A DNA stretch of 64,000 nt from Nevskiaceae bacterium (GTDB lineage Bacteria; Pseudomonadota; Gammaproteobacteria; Nevskiales; Nevskiaceae). This document shows positions 9,379-19,019 of the stretch, piece after piece; position 1 is the first letter of the stretch, and the number at the start of each line of letters is the position of its first letter. The translations under genes were made by a program, and so were the position numbers. The notes below the pieces were generated by a model. The model was not told the DNA's origin and made no database searches. It worked only from the letters and a program-made list of their open reading frames with translations. The stretch lies in assembly GCA_004297005.1 (NCBI GenBank), contig SCVA01000022.1, positions 53,599-117,598 on the forward strand. Direction: 5' to 3'.

Positions 9379-11583
9379 ATGCGCCTTTTACCGCTCGCCC
9401 TTGCCGCCGCCCTGTTCGCCGGCAGCGCCTACGCCGACGTCACCCTCAACCTCAAGGACGCTGAGATCAACACCCTGATCTCGACCGTGAGCGAGGTCAC
9501 CGGCAAGAATTTCATCGTCGACCCCCGGGTGAAGGGCAAGGTGACGGTGATCTCCGCCACGCCGATGGACAAGAAGGCGGTCTACGAGACCTTCCTCGCC
9601 GTGCTGCAGGTTCAGGGCTTCGCCGCCGTACCCGCCGGCAACGCGGTGAAGATCATCCCGGAAACCAATGCCCGTTCCGATGCCGGCATAGCCAACCGCA
9701 ACGGCGCCGGCATGCCGCTGGACGACGTGGTTACTCATGTCTTCGCGCTGCAGAACGTCTCGGCGGCGCAATTGGTGCCGATCCTGCGTCCGCTGGTTCC
9801 GCAGTGGGGTCATCTGGCCGCCTACCCAGGCAACAACATGCTGGTGATCAGCGACCGCGCCGGCAACGTCGCCCGTCTCGCCGACATCATCACCAAGCTG
9901 GACAACGGCGGCGACCGCGACATCGAAAGCGTGCCGCTGGAAAACGCCGCGGCGGCCGAGGTCGTGCGCATCCTCACCACGATGATCCAGCAGAACAAGC
10001 AGGCCGACCCCACCGCCAGCACCGCGACGGTGATCGCCGACGAGCGCTCCAATGCCGTGCTGGTCGGCGGCGACAAAACCGAGCGGGCCCGCATCATCAG
10101 CATCATCCAGCGTCTGGACTCACCGCTGAAGGACAACGACGGTGCCACCCAGGTGGTCTACCTGCGCTACGCCTCGGCGGAGAATCTGGCTCCGATCCTG
10201 GAAGGCTATGCCCAGCAGGCCAATACCAGCGCCAGCAGCAGCAGCGGCGCACCGGCGGCAAGTTCCGCCGCAGCGAGCTCTGGGAACAGCGCCTTCGAGA
10301 AGACCCGAGTGCTGGCCGACAAGGACACCAACGCCCTGGTCATTACCGCGCCACCCAAGACCATGCGGCAGATCCGCAACGTGATCGCCCAACTGGACAT
10401 CCAGCGGCCACAGGTGCTGGTGCAGGCGATCATCGCCGAGGTGTCGGTGACCCGTTCCAGCCAGTTGGGTCTGGACTTCGCGGTCTACAACCCGAACGGC
10501 GGGGCCGCCGCCAGCATCCTTGACTCCGCCACCCTCTCGGCGCTGACCAGCGTCGCCACCACCGGCAATCCGCTGGCTGGCCTCGGCGCCATCGGCCAGG
10601 GCATCAATATCGGTGGTGCGGTGATCCAGGACGAGGGACGCAGCGGCACCAGCTTCGCGGTACTGCTGAAGGCCCTGCGCTCCGACGGCGACACCAACGT
10701 GCTCTCGACGCCGACCCTAACCTCGCTAGACAACGAAGAGTCGGAAGTGTCGGTGGGCCAGGAAGTGCCCTTCCTATCCGGCTCCTACAGCAACAGCACC
10801 ACTACCAGCAGCGGCACCGTCAACCCCTTCCAGACCATCGAGCGCAAGGACGTCGGCCTCAAGCTCGGCGTCACGCCGCAGATCAACGAGGGCAATTCGG
10901 TCAAGCTGAAGATCAAGCTGGAATCCTCCAGCGTCGCCAGCGGCGGCGCCGGCACCGCTAATCTGGTCACCAACAAGCGCACCATCACCAACACCGTCAA
11001 CGTCGACAGCGGCCAGGTGCTGGTTCTAGGCGGCCTCACCGACGACAACCTCAACGATGGCGTCTCCGGCGTGCCGCTGCTGTCGAGCATCCCGGTGCTG
11101 GGCAATCTGTTCAAGTCGCGCAGCGTCTCCAAGGTCAAGCGCAACCTGATGGTGTTCATCCACCCGACCATCCTGCGCACCAAGGACGAAGGCGATTTCT
11201 ACACCCAGCGCAAATACGACTCGGTGCGCGACATCCAGGTTCGGGCGGCGGAGAAGAGCAAGGTGCCGCTGATCGGCGGCTCGCGCATCGTTATGCCGGA
11301 GCTGGAGGCCTATATCCGCGAGAACTCGGCACCGTCTTCGGTTACACCACCGCCGGCGCCCAGGGCTTACGCTCCTGCGGCCGCCCCGGCCTCAACCGCC
11401 GCGCCCGCCAGCGAACCTGCGACCGGCAGCCCGGCACCGACCCCGATCCCGCCGCCGGCGGCGGCAGCCGCGCCCGCCGCAGCTCCGGCAGCGTCGGTAG
11501 ACCGCAGCAAGCTGGCACCCAACGTGCTGGTGATACCGGCGGAACGCCCTTCCACCTCTACCGCTCCCGCCGGCTCGCGCTGA
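9379..11583 (+). CDS. gspD: Type II secretion system secretin GspD
   Basis: A 734-residue outer-membrane secretin. The signal peptide ends in GSAYA near residue 20. The N0 domain (VTLNLKDAEINTLISTVSEV, then FIVDPRVKGKVTV) and three N/KH-type repeats follow, then the secretin domain with VPFLSGSY and VNVDSGQVLVLGGL. A Ser/Ala-rich insert near residue 280-300 splits the N3 region. After the secretin core the chain runs about 80 residues into an Ala/Pro-rich tail (from about residue 655), longer and more disordered than in most GspDs; it may replace a canonical pilotin-binding S-domain, which I cannot confirm. Confidence 0.95.
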   Translation: MRLLPLALAAALFAGSAYADVTLNLKDAEINTLISTVSEVTGKNFIVDPRVKGKVTVISATPMDKKAVYETFLAVLQVQGFAAVPAGNAVKIIPETNARSDAGIANRNGAGMPLDDVVTHVFALQNVSAAQLVPILRPLVPQWGHLAAYPGNNMLVISDRAGNVARLADIITKLDNGGDRDIESVPLENAAAAEVVRILTTMIQQNKQADPTASTATVIADERSNAVLVGGDKTERARIISIIQRLDSPLKDNDGATQVVYLRYASAENLAPILEGYAQQANTSASSSSGAPAASSAAASSGNSAFEKTRVLADKDTNALVITAPPKTMRQIRNVIAQLDIQRPQVLVQAIIAEVSVTRSSQLGLDFAVYNPNGGAAASILDSATLSALTSVATTGNPLAGLGAIGQGINIGGAVIQDEGRSGTSFAVLLKALRSDGDTNVLSTPTLTSLDNEESEVSVGQEVPFLSGSYSNSTTTSSGTVNPFQTIERKDVGLKLGVTPQINEGNSVKLKIKLESSSVASGGAGTANLVTNKRTITNTVNVDSGQVLVLGGLTDDNLNDGVSGVPLLSSIPVLGNLFKSRSVSKVKRNLMVFIHPTILRTKDEGDFYTQRKYDSVRDIQVRAAEKSKVPLIGGSRIVMPELEAYIRENSAPSSVTPPPAPRAYAPAAAPASTAAPASEPATGSPAPTPIPPPAAAAAPAAAPAASVDRSKLAPNVLVIPAERPSTSTAPAGSR

Positions 11584-11595
11584 CCGCTGCTGACC

Positions 11596-13098
11596 ATGTC
11601 CACGGAAGTTTCGGGCGACGCGCTCCGCCGCCCTCCCTTCGCCTTCGCCAAGCGCCACGGCCTGATCGTCGGCGAGGCCAGCGGCGAGCATGTCACCGTG
11701 TTCGCCCGTGCCGGGGTGAGCGTGGCCTCGCTGGCCGAGGCGCGCCGCTTCCTGCGCCGGCCGGTGAAGCTGTCCACGGTCTCGGCGGAGGAATTCGACA
11801 AGCTGCTACAGAAGACCTACGAAGGGGTTACCGGCGCCACCGCGGCGCTGGCCACCGGCCTTAAGGAAGAGAACGTCGAGACCGACGATCTTTCCGCCGC
11901 GCTGGCCGAGGCCCAGGACCTGCTGGAGTCGGACGACGACGCGCCGATCATCAAGTTCATCAACGGCCTGCTGGTAGAGGCGATCAAGGAGAACGCCTCC
12001 GACATCCACGTCGAGACCTACGAGCGCGGCATCACTGTTCGCTTCCGGGTCGATGGCGTGTTGCGCGAGGTGATCAGCGCGCCCAAGCAACTGGCGCCGA
12101 AGATCGTCAGCCGCATCAAGATCATGGCGCGGCTCGACATCGCCGAGAAGCGCCTGCCGCAGGACGGCCGCATCAGCCGCGCCTTCGGCGGCCGCAAGGT
12201 GGACGTGCGCGTCTCTACGATCCCCACCGGCACCATCTACGAGCGGGTGGTGATGCGTATCCTCGACAAGCAGTCGGAGCGCATCGATCTGGAGCTGCTG
12301 GGCCTGGACGAGCAGCAGATCACCATCCTGAAGCGCATCATCTTCCGCCCGCACGGAATTTTGTTGGTGACCGGTCCGACCGGCTCCGGCAAGTCGACGA
12401 CGCTGTACTCGGCGCTCAGCGTGCTCAACGACAAGAGCCGTAACATCATGACCGTCGAGGACCCGATCGAGTACTACATCGACGGCGTCGGCCAGACCCA
12501 GGTCAATGCCAAGGTGGAGATGACCTTCGCGCGCGGCCTGCGTGCCATCCTGCGTCAGGACCCGGACGTGGTGATGGTCGGCGAAATTCGCGATCTGGAA
12601 ACCGCGCAGATCGCGGTGCAGGCCTCGCAGACCGGGCACCTGGTGCTGTCCACCCTGCACACCAATACCGCCGTCGGCGCCATCACCCGACTGCGCGACA
12701 TGGGCATGGAGCCCTATCAGCTCAGCTCCTCGCTGGTCGGCCTGATGGCGCAGCGGCTGGTGCGCACGCTCTGCCCGCAGTGCAAGACCCCCTACGAGGC
12801 CAGTCGCGCCGAGAAGGAACAGCTCGGCGTCGCCAATGTCGATCTGCCGCTGACGCTCTACCAGGGCCAGGGCTGCGGGCACTGCCGACACACCGGTTAT
12901 GCCGGCCGCAGCGGTATCCACGAGCTGATCGAGGTCGACAAGAAGCTCGAGGAGATGATCCACGATGGCGCCTCCGAGCAGCAGCTAGAAGCCTATGCCC
13001 GCAGCCGCGGGCCGGGCATCCTGCAGTCCGGCCGCCGCAAGGTGCTGGCCGGCCAGACCACACTGCGCGAAGTGCTGCGCGTCACCATCGAAGACTGA
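11596..13098 (+). CDS. gspE: Type II secretion system ATPase GspE
   Basis: A 500-residue traffic ATPase that drives pseudopilus assembly. The N-terminal domain (to about 120) docks on GspL. The ATPase core has Walker [10 protein letters not shown] (about 260-268), the Asp box DIHVETYE (about 136) and the His box [12 protein letters not shown] four-cysteine zinc site (CPQC near 393 and CGHC near 432) is characteristic of GspE/PilB. Its membrane partner gspL is not in this cluster. Confidence 0.96.
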   Translation: MSTEVSGDALRRPPFAFAKRHGLIVGEASGEHVTVFARAGVSVASLAEARRFLRRPVKLSTVSAEEFDKLLQKTYEGVTGATAALATGLKEENVETDDLSAALAEAQDLLESDDDAPIIKFINGLLVEAIKENASDIHVETYERGITVRFRVDGVLREVISAPKQLAPKIVSRIKIMARLDIAEKRLPQDGRISRAFGGRKVDVRVSTIPTGTIYERVVMRILDKQSERIDLELLGLDEQQITILKRIIFRPHGILLVTGPTGSGKSTTLYSALSVLNDKSRNIMTVEDPIEYYIDGVGQTQVNAKVEMTFARGLRAILRQDPDVVMVGEIRDLETAQIAVQASQTGHLVLSTLHTNTAVGAITRLRDMGMEPYQLSSSLVGLMAQRLVRTLCPQCKTPYEASRAEKEQLGVANVDLPLTLYQGQGCGHCRHTGYAGRSGIHELIEVDKKLEEMIHDGASEQQLEAYARSRGPGILQSGRRKVLAGQTTLREVLRVTIED

Positions 13099-13109
13099 CG
13101 AGCGCCTGC

Positions 13110-14336
13110 ATGGCTGCCTTCGAATACAGCGCGCTCAATGCCCGCGGCAAGCAGGAGAAAGGCCTAATCGAGGCCGAGACCGCGCGGCAGGCGCGCGCCC
13201 TGCTGCGCGAGCGCGGGCTGACACCAATGGAGCTGAAGGAAGTCGCCGAGCAGCGCGGCAGGCTCAGCGGCGAAGCTGGTGCGGTGAAGACCAGTGGCGG
13301 CTCACTATCGTCCACCGAACTGTCGCTGTTCACCCGCCAGCTCGCCACGCTGTTCCGCTCCGGTCTGCCGCTGGACGAGGCCCTGACCGCCGTCGCCCAG
13401 CAGAGCGAGAGCGCCAAGGTCAAGCGCATCGTGCTCGGCATCCGCTCCAGGGTGATCGAGGGCGACAGCCTGGCCAGCGCCCTGAGCCAGTTTCCCTCGG
13501 CCTTCCCCACCCTGTTCCGCGCTACCGTCGAGGCTGGCGAGCAGGCCGGCAAGCTCGACCATGTACTGGAGCGACTGGCCGATTACGTCGAGCGCCGGCA
13601 GGCGATGCAGAGCAAGATCCTGCTTGCCACTTTCTACCCGGCCATCCTCACCTTGGTCGCCATCGGCGTGGTCTCGCTGCTGCTGACCTACGTGGTACCC
13701 AAGGTGGTGGAAGTATTCGACTCCATCGGAGCCGATCTGCCGGTGCTGACCAAGATGATGATCGCTACCTCCGGCTTCCTGCGGAACTACGGCGTCTTCC
13801 TGGTGATCGCGCTGGCGCTGGGCGGCTGGCTGTTCGCGCGGGCGATGCGCGGCGACGCCTTCCGCCGCCGGGTGCATCAGCGCCAACTCAAGCTGCCTCT
13901 GATCGGCCGGCTGACGCGCGGCGCCAACACCGGTCGCTTCACCCGCACGCTGGGCATCCTGTTCGGCGCTGGCGTGCCCATTCTCGACGCCATGCGCATC
14001 GGCACCCAGGTGGTCGGCAATTTGCCAATGCGCGATGCCATCGAGGAAGCCGCAAAACGGGTGCGCGAGGGCGCCGGACTGGCGCGCTCGCTGGAAGCCA
14101 GCAAGCTGTTCCCGCCAATCACCGTGCACCTGATCGCCAGCGGCGAGGCCAGCGGCAAGCTCGACGAGATGCTCGACCGCGCCGCCGACAATCAGGAGCG
14201 CGAGGTGGAGACCCTGATCGCGGCGCTGATGGGGATCTTCGAGCCGGTGCTGATCCTGGCCATGGGCGGCATCGTTCTGCTGATCGTGCTCGCCATCCTG
14301 CTGCCGATCTTTGACCTCAATACCCTGGTCAAATGA
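13110..14336 (+). CDS. gspF: Type II secretion system platform protein GspF
   Basis: A 408-residue polytopic protein. The start at 13110 gives the typical opening MAAFEYSALNARGKQEKG. Two T2SSF repeats flank a central pair of TM helices, and a last TM helix lies close to the C-terminus (FEPVLILAMGGIVLLIVL). It forms the inner-membrane platform turned by GspE. It is the last gene of the cluster: the next gene is on the opposite strand 15 bases on, so pseudopilin genes gspG-K and gspL-M are not adjacent. Confidence 0.95.
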   Translation: MAAFEYSALNARGKQEKGLIEAETARQARALLRERGLTPMELKEVAEQRGRLSGEAGAVKTSGGSLSSTELSLFTRQLATLFRSGLPLDEALTAVAQQSESAKVKRIVLGIRSRVIEGDSLASALSQFPSAFPTLFRATVEAGEQAGKLDHVLERLADYVERRQAMQSKILLATFYPAILTLVAIGVVSLLLTYVVPKVVEVFDSIGADLPVLTKMMIATSGFLRNYGVFLVIALALGGWLFARAMRGDAFRRRVHQRQLKLPLIGRLTRGANTGRFTRTLGILFGAGVPILDAMRIGTQVVGNLPMRDAIEEAAKRVREGAGLARSLEASKLFPPITVHLIASGEASGKLDEMLDRAADNQEREVETLIAALMGIFEPVLILAMGGIVLLIVLAILLPIFDLNTLVK

Positions 14337-14351
14337 GCGGCGCCAGCCGGC

Positions 14352-14705
14352 TCAGGCCGGCATCGGCTTGCGGTCGCTGTAGTTGAGAAAGCCGCGGATC
14401 ACCCGGTACAGCCACCAGACGCCCAGCACCACGAAGCCGAAGGCGCCGATCAGCACGAAGGTCAGCACGCCGCAGATCACCGACCACAGCAGCCCCCACC
14501 AGAAGGTGCGGATCAGCCAACTGTGGTGGCTACGAACGAAGGCGCTACTGGTTTCGTTGATCTTGATGTGGCTGATGATCACCGCGATCACCGAGGTGAG
14601 GCCATTGAACGGCGCCAGGGCGTTCAGGATGTAGGTGATCAACAGCAGGTTGCGCTCGGCCTCAGTGCCGGCATCCACGGTAACGGCGTTGCTGGTCGTG
14701 TCCAC
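14352..14705 (-). CDS. Small multi-pass membrane protein, DUF4870-like
   Basis: A 117-residue protein with three or four hydrophobic helices (about 21-45, 62-80, 78-102) and a short polar N-terminus. The pattern LITYILNALAPFNGLTSVI plus SHHSWLIRTFWWGLLW matches the DUF4870/Tic20-like small membrane proteins common in Gammaproteobacteria; no function is known. I set a GTG start at 14705 because GAGGAAAG lies just upstream at ribosome-binding distance; no in-frame ATG fits. It converges tail-to-tail with gspF. Confidence 0.75.
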   Translation of the reverse strand: MDTTSNAVTVDAGTEAERNLLLITYILNALAPFNGLTSVIAVIISHIKINETSSAFVRSHHSWLIRTFWWGLLWSVICGVLTFVLIGAFGFVVLGVWWLYRVIRGFLNYSDRKPMPA

Positions 14706-14835
14706 GGTGTCTTTCCTCGTCGTAGTGGTCTGATGGTACTGGCGGATTCCCGCAAGGACTGTACCCGCTCGCCTTGCCACCTGCAGGCCGCGCACTGACG
14801 CACAATAGCCGCCGAGCCGGAACCGACCCATCCCC

Positions 14836-15345
14836 ATGAGACTGCCCAAGCTGATCGTCCTAACCCTCCTCGGTCTGAATGTCCTGCCCCTGGCGTCTGC
14901 CGCCGACGGGCCGGCAAGCTGCTCGACGGAGCAGGCCGAGATCAATCGCCTGAAAGCACGCGTACTGGAACTGGAAAAGGCGCTGCGCAGTCCGGCGCCA
15001 CCGGAAGCCGTCAGCGTGTCGACCGGCACCGCGGCGACGGGACTGGCCCCCAAGCCCGCCAACAAGATCGTGGTGGTGGAAGAGGAACCTTATAGCCGCA
15101 GCGGCTGCCGGCCCAGCCTGTTCCAGGATGTGCCCTACGCCAAGTGGATGGACCCCGAACTCTGGATGGAACTGGACAAGGGTATGAGCCCGGCGGAAGT
15201 CGAGGGCCTGCTGGGTCCAGAGCATTACGACACCGCTGGCGGCGGCAATGTGAAATGGGAGTACGGCAAGTGCGGTGCGCGGGCACGCGCGCAATTGCTG
15301 TTCGAGCAGGGCAAGCTCAGCGATTGGCGCCTGCCGGGCAAGTAA
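14836..15345 (+). CDS. Exported protein with short coiled coil, unknown function
   Basis: A 169-residue protein. A signal peptide (residues 1-22, ending LASA) is followed by a short coiled coil (EINRLKARVLELEKALR), a Pro/Ala linker and a compact C-terminal domain with MELDKGMSPAEVEGLLGPEH and VKWEYGKCG. The 'KGM-S-x-x-E-V-x-x-LLGxP' pattern recalls SmpA/BamE-like outer-membrane domains that test a hydrophobic partner. No lipobox is seen. Two cysteines in the C-terminal part (SGCRP and GKCG) could form a disulfide. I do not recognise a named gene. It is divergent from the DUF4870-like gene. Confidence 0.65.
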   Translation: MRLPKLIVLTLLGLNVLPLASAADGPASCSTEQAEINRLKARVLELEKALRSPAPPEAVSVSTGTAATGLAPKPANKIVVVEEEPYSRSGCRPSLFQDVPYAKWMDPELWMELDKGMSPAEVEGLLGPEHYDTAGGGNVKWEYGKCGARARAQLLFEQGKLSDWRLPGK

Positions 15346-15358
15346 TCACGGTGCCGCC

Positions 15359-16549
15359 TCAGGCTGCTGGCAACAGCCCGCGGGCCATGCGCCAAACCAG
15401 AAAACCCAAGAGGCTCAGTGCCGCCGCGCCGCCAGCGAGCAGCGCCGGGTGATGCGCCAGCAAGGGCGCAAGCAGGCCGGCAATCAGGGCGTTGAACAGC
15501 AGCATGAACGAGGCTTGCAGGCTGGACGCGGCCCCCCGGTGCGCGGGATAGCGGTCCAGCAGCAGCAGCGCCAGCGTCGGGAAGGCGCAGGAGATGCCCA
15601 CCCCCACCAGGCCGATCGGCAGCACCGTCCAGGGCAACCCCGGTGGCAACAGTAGCGCCGCGCCGAGATTGCAGGCTGTACCGACCGCCATCAGCCGGTA
15701 GGCCAGCTCCACGGTCTGCGCCGGCGTGCGGCGCCCGGCCAGTCGGCCCGACAGCAAGGCACCGGTCATCATGCCGCCGATGGCGGGCACGAACAGCCAG
15801 GCGAACTCCCGCTCGCTGAGTTTCAGCACGTCGAGGATCAGCGCCGGGGCGCTAGCGATGTAAAGAAATAGCGCGCCGAAGTTGAACATGCTCACCAGCG
15901 TCAGCCGCCGGGTCAGTGGATCGCGCAACATCTGTCCGTAGATCTGCGCCAGCGGCCGCGCCGCGAAGGGACTGCGCGCGCTCGCGGGATGGGTTTCCGG
16001 CAGAGCCAGCAGGCACCAGAGGCTGAGCAACACCGAGAATCCGGCAAGCAGCGCAAACAGGCTGCGCCAGCCACCCAGGCCCAGCAGCCAACCGCCCACC
16101 ACCGGCGCCAGTGCCGGCGCAATGCCGAAAATCAGGGTGATGTTGGACATCAGCCGCTGAGCATCCGGACCAGCAAAGCGGTCGCGGATGATGGCGCGGC
16201 CGACGATCAGTCCGGCGCCCGCCGCCATCCCCTGGAGGGCGCGGAAGACAAGCAGGCTGTGAAAGTCCGGCGCAAAGGCACAACCTGCCGAGGCCAGGGC
16301 GAACAGCAAGGTGAAGGCGATGATCGGCCGGCGCCGGCCGCAGGCGTCGGAGATCGGCCCGTGGAACAGCGACATCAGCGCATAGGCGGCCAGATAGACG
16401 CTGATGGTCTGCTGCATCGCCGCCGGGCTGACGCCGAGGTCCAGCCCCATTGCCCGGAATGCCGGGAAGAAGGTGTCAATGGAAAACGGCCCCAGCATCG
16501 CCAGGGCTGCCAGCAGGGGAGCGAGCCGGCGGGCGGTCGCGGACCTCAC
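15359..16549 (-). CDS. Bcr/CflA-family MFS drug efflux transporter
   Basis: A 396-residue, 12-helix major facilitator. The opening LGPFSIDTFFPAFRAMG and the loop 2-3 motif HGPISDACGRRRPI are typical of the Bcr/CflA subfamily, proton-driven exporters of bicyclomycin, chloramphenicol and sulfonamide-like compounds. RALQGMAAGAGLIVGRAIIRD is also characteristic. Its ATG overlaps the stop of plsX by four bases, so it is probably translated from the plsX transcript. The substrate is unknown. Confidence 0.88.
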   Translation of the reverse strand: MRSATARRLAPLLAALAMLGPFSIDTFFPAFRAMGLDLGVSPAAMQQTISVYLAAYALMSLFHGPISDACGRRRPIIAFTLLFALASAGCAFAPDFHSLLVFRALQGMAAGAGLIVGRAIIRDRFAGPDAQRLMSNITLIFGIAPALAPVVGGWLLGLGGWRSLFALLAGFSVLLSLWCLLALPETHPASARSPFAARPLAQIYGQMLRDPLTRRLTLVSMFNFGALFLYIASAPALILDVLKLSEREFAWLFVPAIGGMMTGALLSGRLAGRRTPAQTVELAYRLMAVGTACNLGAALLLPPGLPWTVLPIGLVGVGISCAFPTLALLLLDRYPAHRGAASSLQASFMLLFNALIAGLLAPLLAHHPALLAGGAAALSLLGFLVWRMARGLLPAA

Positions 16550-17562
16550 ACCGTGATGGCTGGCTGGGCGGAAGACAGTAGGCTGCGGATGCGGCCGCTG
16601 ATGTCGTGCTCCACCTCGCGCGCCGCCACCGCGATGGCGTTGGCGAACGATTTGGCGTCGGCACTGCCGTGCGACTTGATCACTAGGCCATTGAGGCCCA
16701 GCAGGCTTGCGCCGTTGTAGTTGCGCGGGTCGATGCGCGCGGCAAGACGATTCAGGACCGGCTTGGCAACCAGGGCCGCCGCCTTGGTGAGACTGGAGCG
16801 GGTGAACTCCGCCTTCATGAAATCGCGGATCATCTTGGCCGCGCCCTCGGCCGACTTCAGCGCGACATTCCCGACAAAGCCGTCGGCCACCACCACGTCG
16901 GCCTCCCCGCGGAAGATGCCGTCACCCTCGACATAGCCGATGTAGTTGAGGCCGGAAGCCTGCAATAGCTGAGCAGCGGCCTTGATGGTGTCATTGCCCT
17001 TGATCTCTTCCTCGCCGATGTTGAGCAGCGCCACCCGCGGCCGGGCAATGCCCTGCATGGCGGTGGCCAGCGCCGCGCCCATCACCGCGAACTGCAGGAG
17101 CTGCTCGGGCGAGCACTCGGCATTGGCACCGAGATCGAGCATGTAGGGGCAGCCCTGAGTCGCGGGCATCGGCGCGCAAATAGCCGGGCGGTCGATCCCC
17201 GGCAGCGTCTTGAGCACGAAGCGGGCGGTGGCCATCAGCGCCCCGGTATTGCCGGCTGAAACCGCCGCCTGCACCGCCCCGGACTTGACCAGATCGATGG
17301 CCACCCGCAGCGAGGAGTCCTTCTTGTTGCGCAGCGCCTTGGACGGCGACTCGTCCATCGCCACCACCTCGCTGGCGTGCTGCAGACGCAGGCGTTCCAG
17401 CGGCTTGCGGCCCAGAGCCGCGCTCAACTGCGGCTCGTCACCGACCAGCGTCAAGCGCAGGCGCGAATCCGCCGCCAACGCCAAAAGAGCAGCGTCCACG
17501 GTAGTCTTGAGACCGTGGTCGCCGCTCATGGCGTCGATGCTGAGTTGTATCGTCTCGGCCAT
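16546..17562 (-). CDS. plsX: Phosphate acyltransferase PlsX
   Basis: A 338-residue soluble enzyme that converts acyl-ACP and phosphate to acyl-phosphate, the donor for PlsY in phosphatidic acid synthesis. The start region IQLSIDAMSGDHGLKTTVDA and the later VSAGNTGALMA and GFVGNVALKSAEG are signature stretches. It follows rpmF by 36 bases in the standard yceD-rpmF-plsX order. The usual next genes (fabH-fabD-fabG-acpP) are absent; an MFS exporter takes that place. Confidence 0.97.
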   Translation of the reverse strand: MAETIQLSIDAMSGDHGLKTTVDAALLALAADSRLRLTLVGDEPQLSAALGRKPLERLRLQHASEVVAMDESPSKALRNKKDSSLRVAIDLVKSGAVQAAVSAGNTGALMATARFVLKTLPGIDRPAICAPMPATQGCPYMLDLGANAECSPEQLLQFAVMGAALATAMQGIARPRVALLNIGEEEIKGNDTIKAAAQLLQASGLNYIGYVEGDGIFRGEADVVVADGFVGNVALKSAEGAAKMIRDFMKAEFTRSSLTKAAALVAKPVLNRLAARIDPRNYNGASLLGLNGLVIKSHGSADAKSFANAIAVAAREVEHDISGRIRSLLSSAQPAITV

Positions 17563-17598
17563 CCGCTCGCGCTGGGCTGGGTCGAGGCGAGAAACCGC

Positions 17599-17808
17599 TT
17601 AGGCTTCGGCGGACTCGTCAGCGGCGGCCGTCTTGGCCGCCTTGTCGATCACCTTGCGACCACGGTAGTAGCCGTCGGCGGTGACGTGGTGACGCAGGTG
17701 CGTCTCGCCCGAGGTCGGGTCGATGGACAGCGCCGGCGCGCTGAGCGCGTCGTGGCTGCGGCGGTGACCGCGGCGGGCGCGGGATTTCTTGTCTTGCTGA
17801 ACGGCCAT
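17599..17808 (-). CDS. rpmF: Large ribosomal subunit protein bL32
   Basis: A 69-residue basic ribosomal protein. [20 protein letters not shown] is the conserved N-terminus of L32, and [17 protein letters not shown] is the core. It has no zinc-binding cysteines, so it is the zinc-free form. The C-terminal tail ([13 protein letters not shown]) is longer and more acidic than in E. coli. It lies between yceD and plsX as in most Gammaproteobacteria. Confidence 0.97.
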   Translation of the reverse strand: MAVQQDKKSRARRGHRRSHDALSAPALSIDPTSGETHLRHHVTADGYYRGRKVIDKAAKTAAADESAEA

Positions 17809-17863
17809 GTGAAGCTCCGGGGAATCTGCAAATTCGGCGGTAACGCGGGCCCTTGAGCCCTCC

Positions 17864-18397
17864 CTAGCGCGCCGGGAACTTGCCCTTGAGAGCGAGAAAA
17901 GGGTTCGGGCGCGTGTCGCCAGGTCGATCATTATCGCCTACTTCCTGGCCGCTTGTCTCCCCCGCCCCGGAAGCGCAGTCCGGACTGGCGCAGCGCGGGG
18001 CGATCGGCAGGGCCAGCAGCGCCTCATCCTCCAGGGCCTCGCGCAGGGCCAGTTGCCCGCCCTCCGCGAGCACCGGCTCGCAGTTTTCCAGCAGCCGTTC
18101 CTCCTCGGCCTCGCTGCCGACCAGACATAGATCAAAACCGGCCTCCAGGGCCCAGGGCATCGGCCGCAGGCAGCGCTGGCAGAGCAGACGCAGTTCGCCA
18201 CTCAACTGGCCCCGCAAACGGCCCAGCGCCTGGGCATCGGACGAAAACCGTAGGTTAACGCGCAGACTGCCTTCGGAATCGACCAGAGCCGAGGCGAGGC
18301 GAGGCAACTCGGTCAGCGGCAGACTGCCCTGCAAGGACAGCTCCCGCGTCACTGCCTCGGCGACATCCAGCTTTAAGGGAATACCCGCGTCTCGCAT
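17864..18397 (-). CDS. yceD: YceD (DUF177) protein
   Basis: A DUF177 protein of 177 residues from the ATG at 18397, or 187 if an upstream in-frame start at 18427 is used. I favour 18397 because family members begin with a short PLxLD segment, here [11 protein letters not shown] central CQRC and the acidic segment around [15 protein letters not shown] match the family. YceD is co-transcribed with rpmF across bacteria; in plants and bacteria it is tied to 23S rRNA accumulation, but the bacterial mechanism is not settled. It is divergent from yceF with a very short shared upstream region. Confidence 0.88.
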   Translation of the reverse strand: MRDAGIPLKLDVAEAVTRELSLQGSLPLTELPRLASALVDSEGSLRVNLRFSSDAQALGRLRGQLSGELRLLCQRCLRPMPWALEAGFDLCLVGSEAEEERLLENCEPVLAEGGQLALREALEDEALLALPIAPRCASPDCASGAGETSGQEVGDNDRPGDTRPNPFLALKGKFPAR

Positions 18398-18431
18398 ACA
18401 CTTCGCACCTTTCTGCCCGGCCGACATTGTA

Positions 18432-19019
18432 GTGAGCTCTTCCGCCCGACTGATTCTCGCCTCCGGCTCGCGTTACCGCGCGGAGCTTCTGGCCCGGCTG
18501 CGGCTCCGCTTCGAACAGGCCAGCCCGGACGTGGACGAAAGCGCCCTGCCCGGCGAAACCGGCCCTCATCTGGCCCAGCGTTTGGCGCTCGCCAAGGCCG
18601 AGGCCATCGCCAACCGATACCCGGAGGCCTGGGTGATCGGATCGGATCAGGTGGCGGTCTGCGAAGGCCGACTGCTCGGCAAGCCCGGCAGCCGCGAGCA
18701 GGCCGGCGAGCAACTGCGCTTCCTGGCCGGCAAGACCACCCACTTCCATACGGCGGTGGTGCTCTGCTGTAGGCAAGCCTTGGAGCAGCAAGGCGCGCTC
18801 GACCAGACCACCGTGCGGATGCGTACGCTCACGGACGCCGAGATCGAACGCTATCTCGATGCCGAGCCCGCCTACGACTGCGCCGGCAGCGCCAAGATCG
18901 AAGGCCTCGGCATCAGCCTCTGCGAGGAAGTGCAGAGCCGCGATCCCACCGCGCTGATCGGCCTGCCCCTGATCGCTACCGCCGAACTGCTGCGCGGCGC
19001 CGGATTCACACTGCCATGA
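18432..19019 (+). CDS. yceF: Maf-type nucleotide pyrophosphatase, YceF subfamily
   Basis: A 195-residue Maf-fold enzyme. The opening LILASGSRYRAELLARLRL, the ESALPGE motif and VIGSDQVAVCEG place it in the YceF branch, known to hydrolyse 7-methyl-GTP, rather than the dTTP/UTP-specific YhdE branch. The neighbouring yceD-rpmF-plsX genes support this, since yceF sits there in E. coli too. The start is a GTG at 18432 (VSSSARLILASG); no ATG is available. Its stop overlaps the next ATG by four bases. Confidence 0.92.
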   Translation: MSSSARLILASGSRYRAELLARLRLRFEQASPDVDESALPGETGPHLAQRLALAKAEAIANRYPEAWVIGSDQVAVCEGRLLGKPGSREQAGEQLRFLAGKTTHFHTAVVLCCRQALEQQGALDQTTVRMRTLTDAEIERYLDAEPAYDCAGSAKIEGLGISLCEEVQSRDPTALIGLPLIATAELLRGAGFTLP

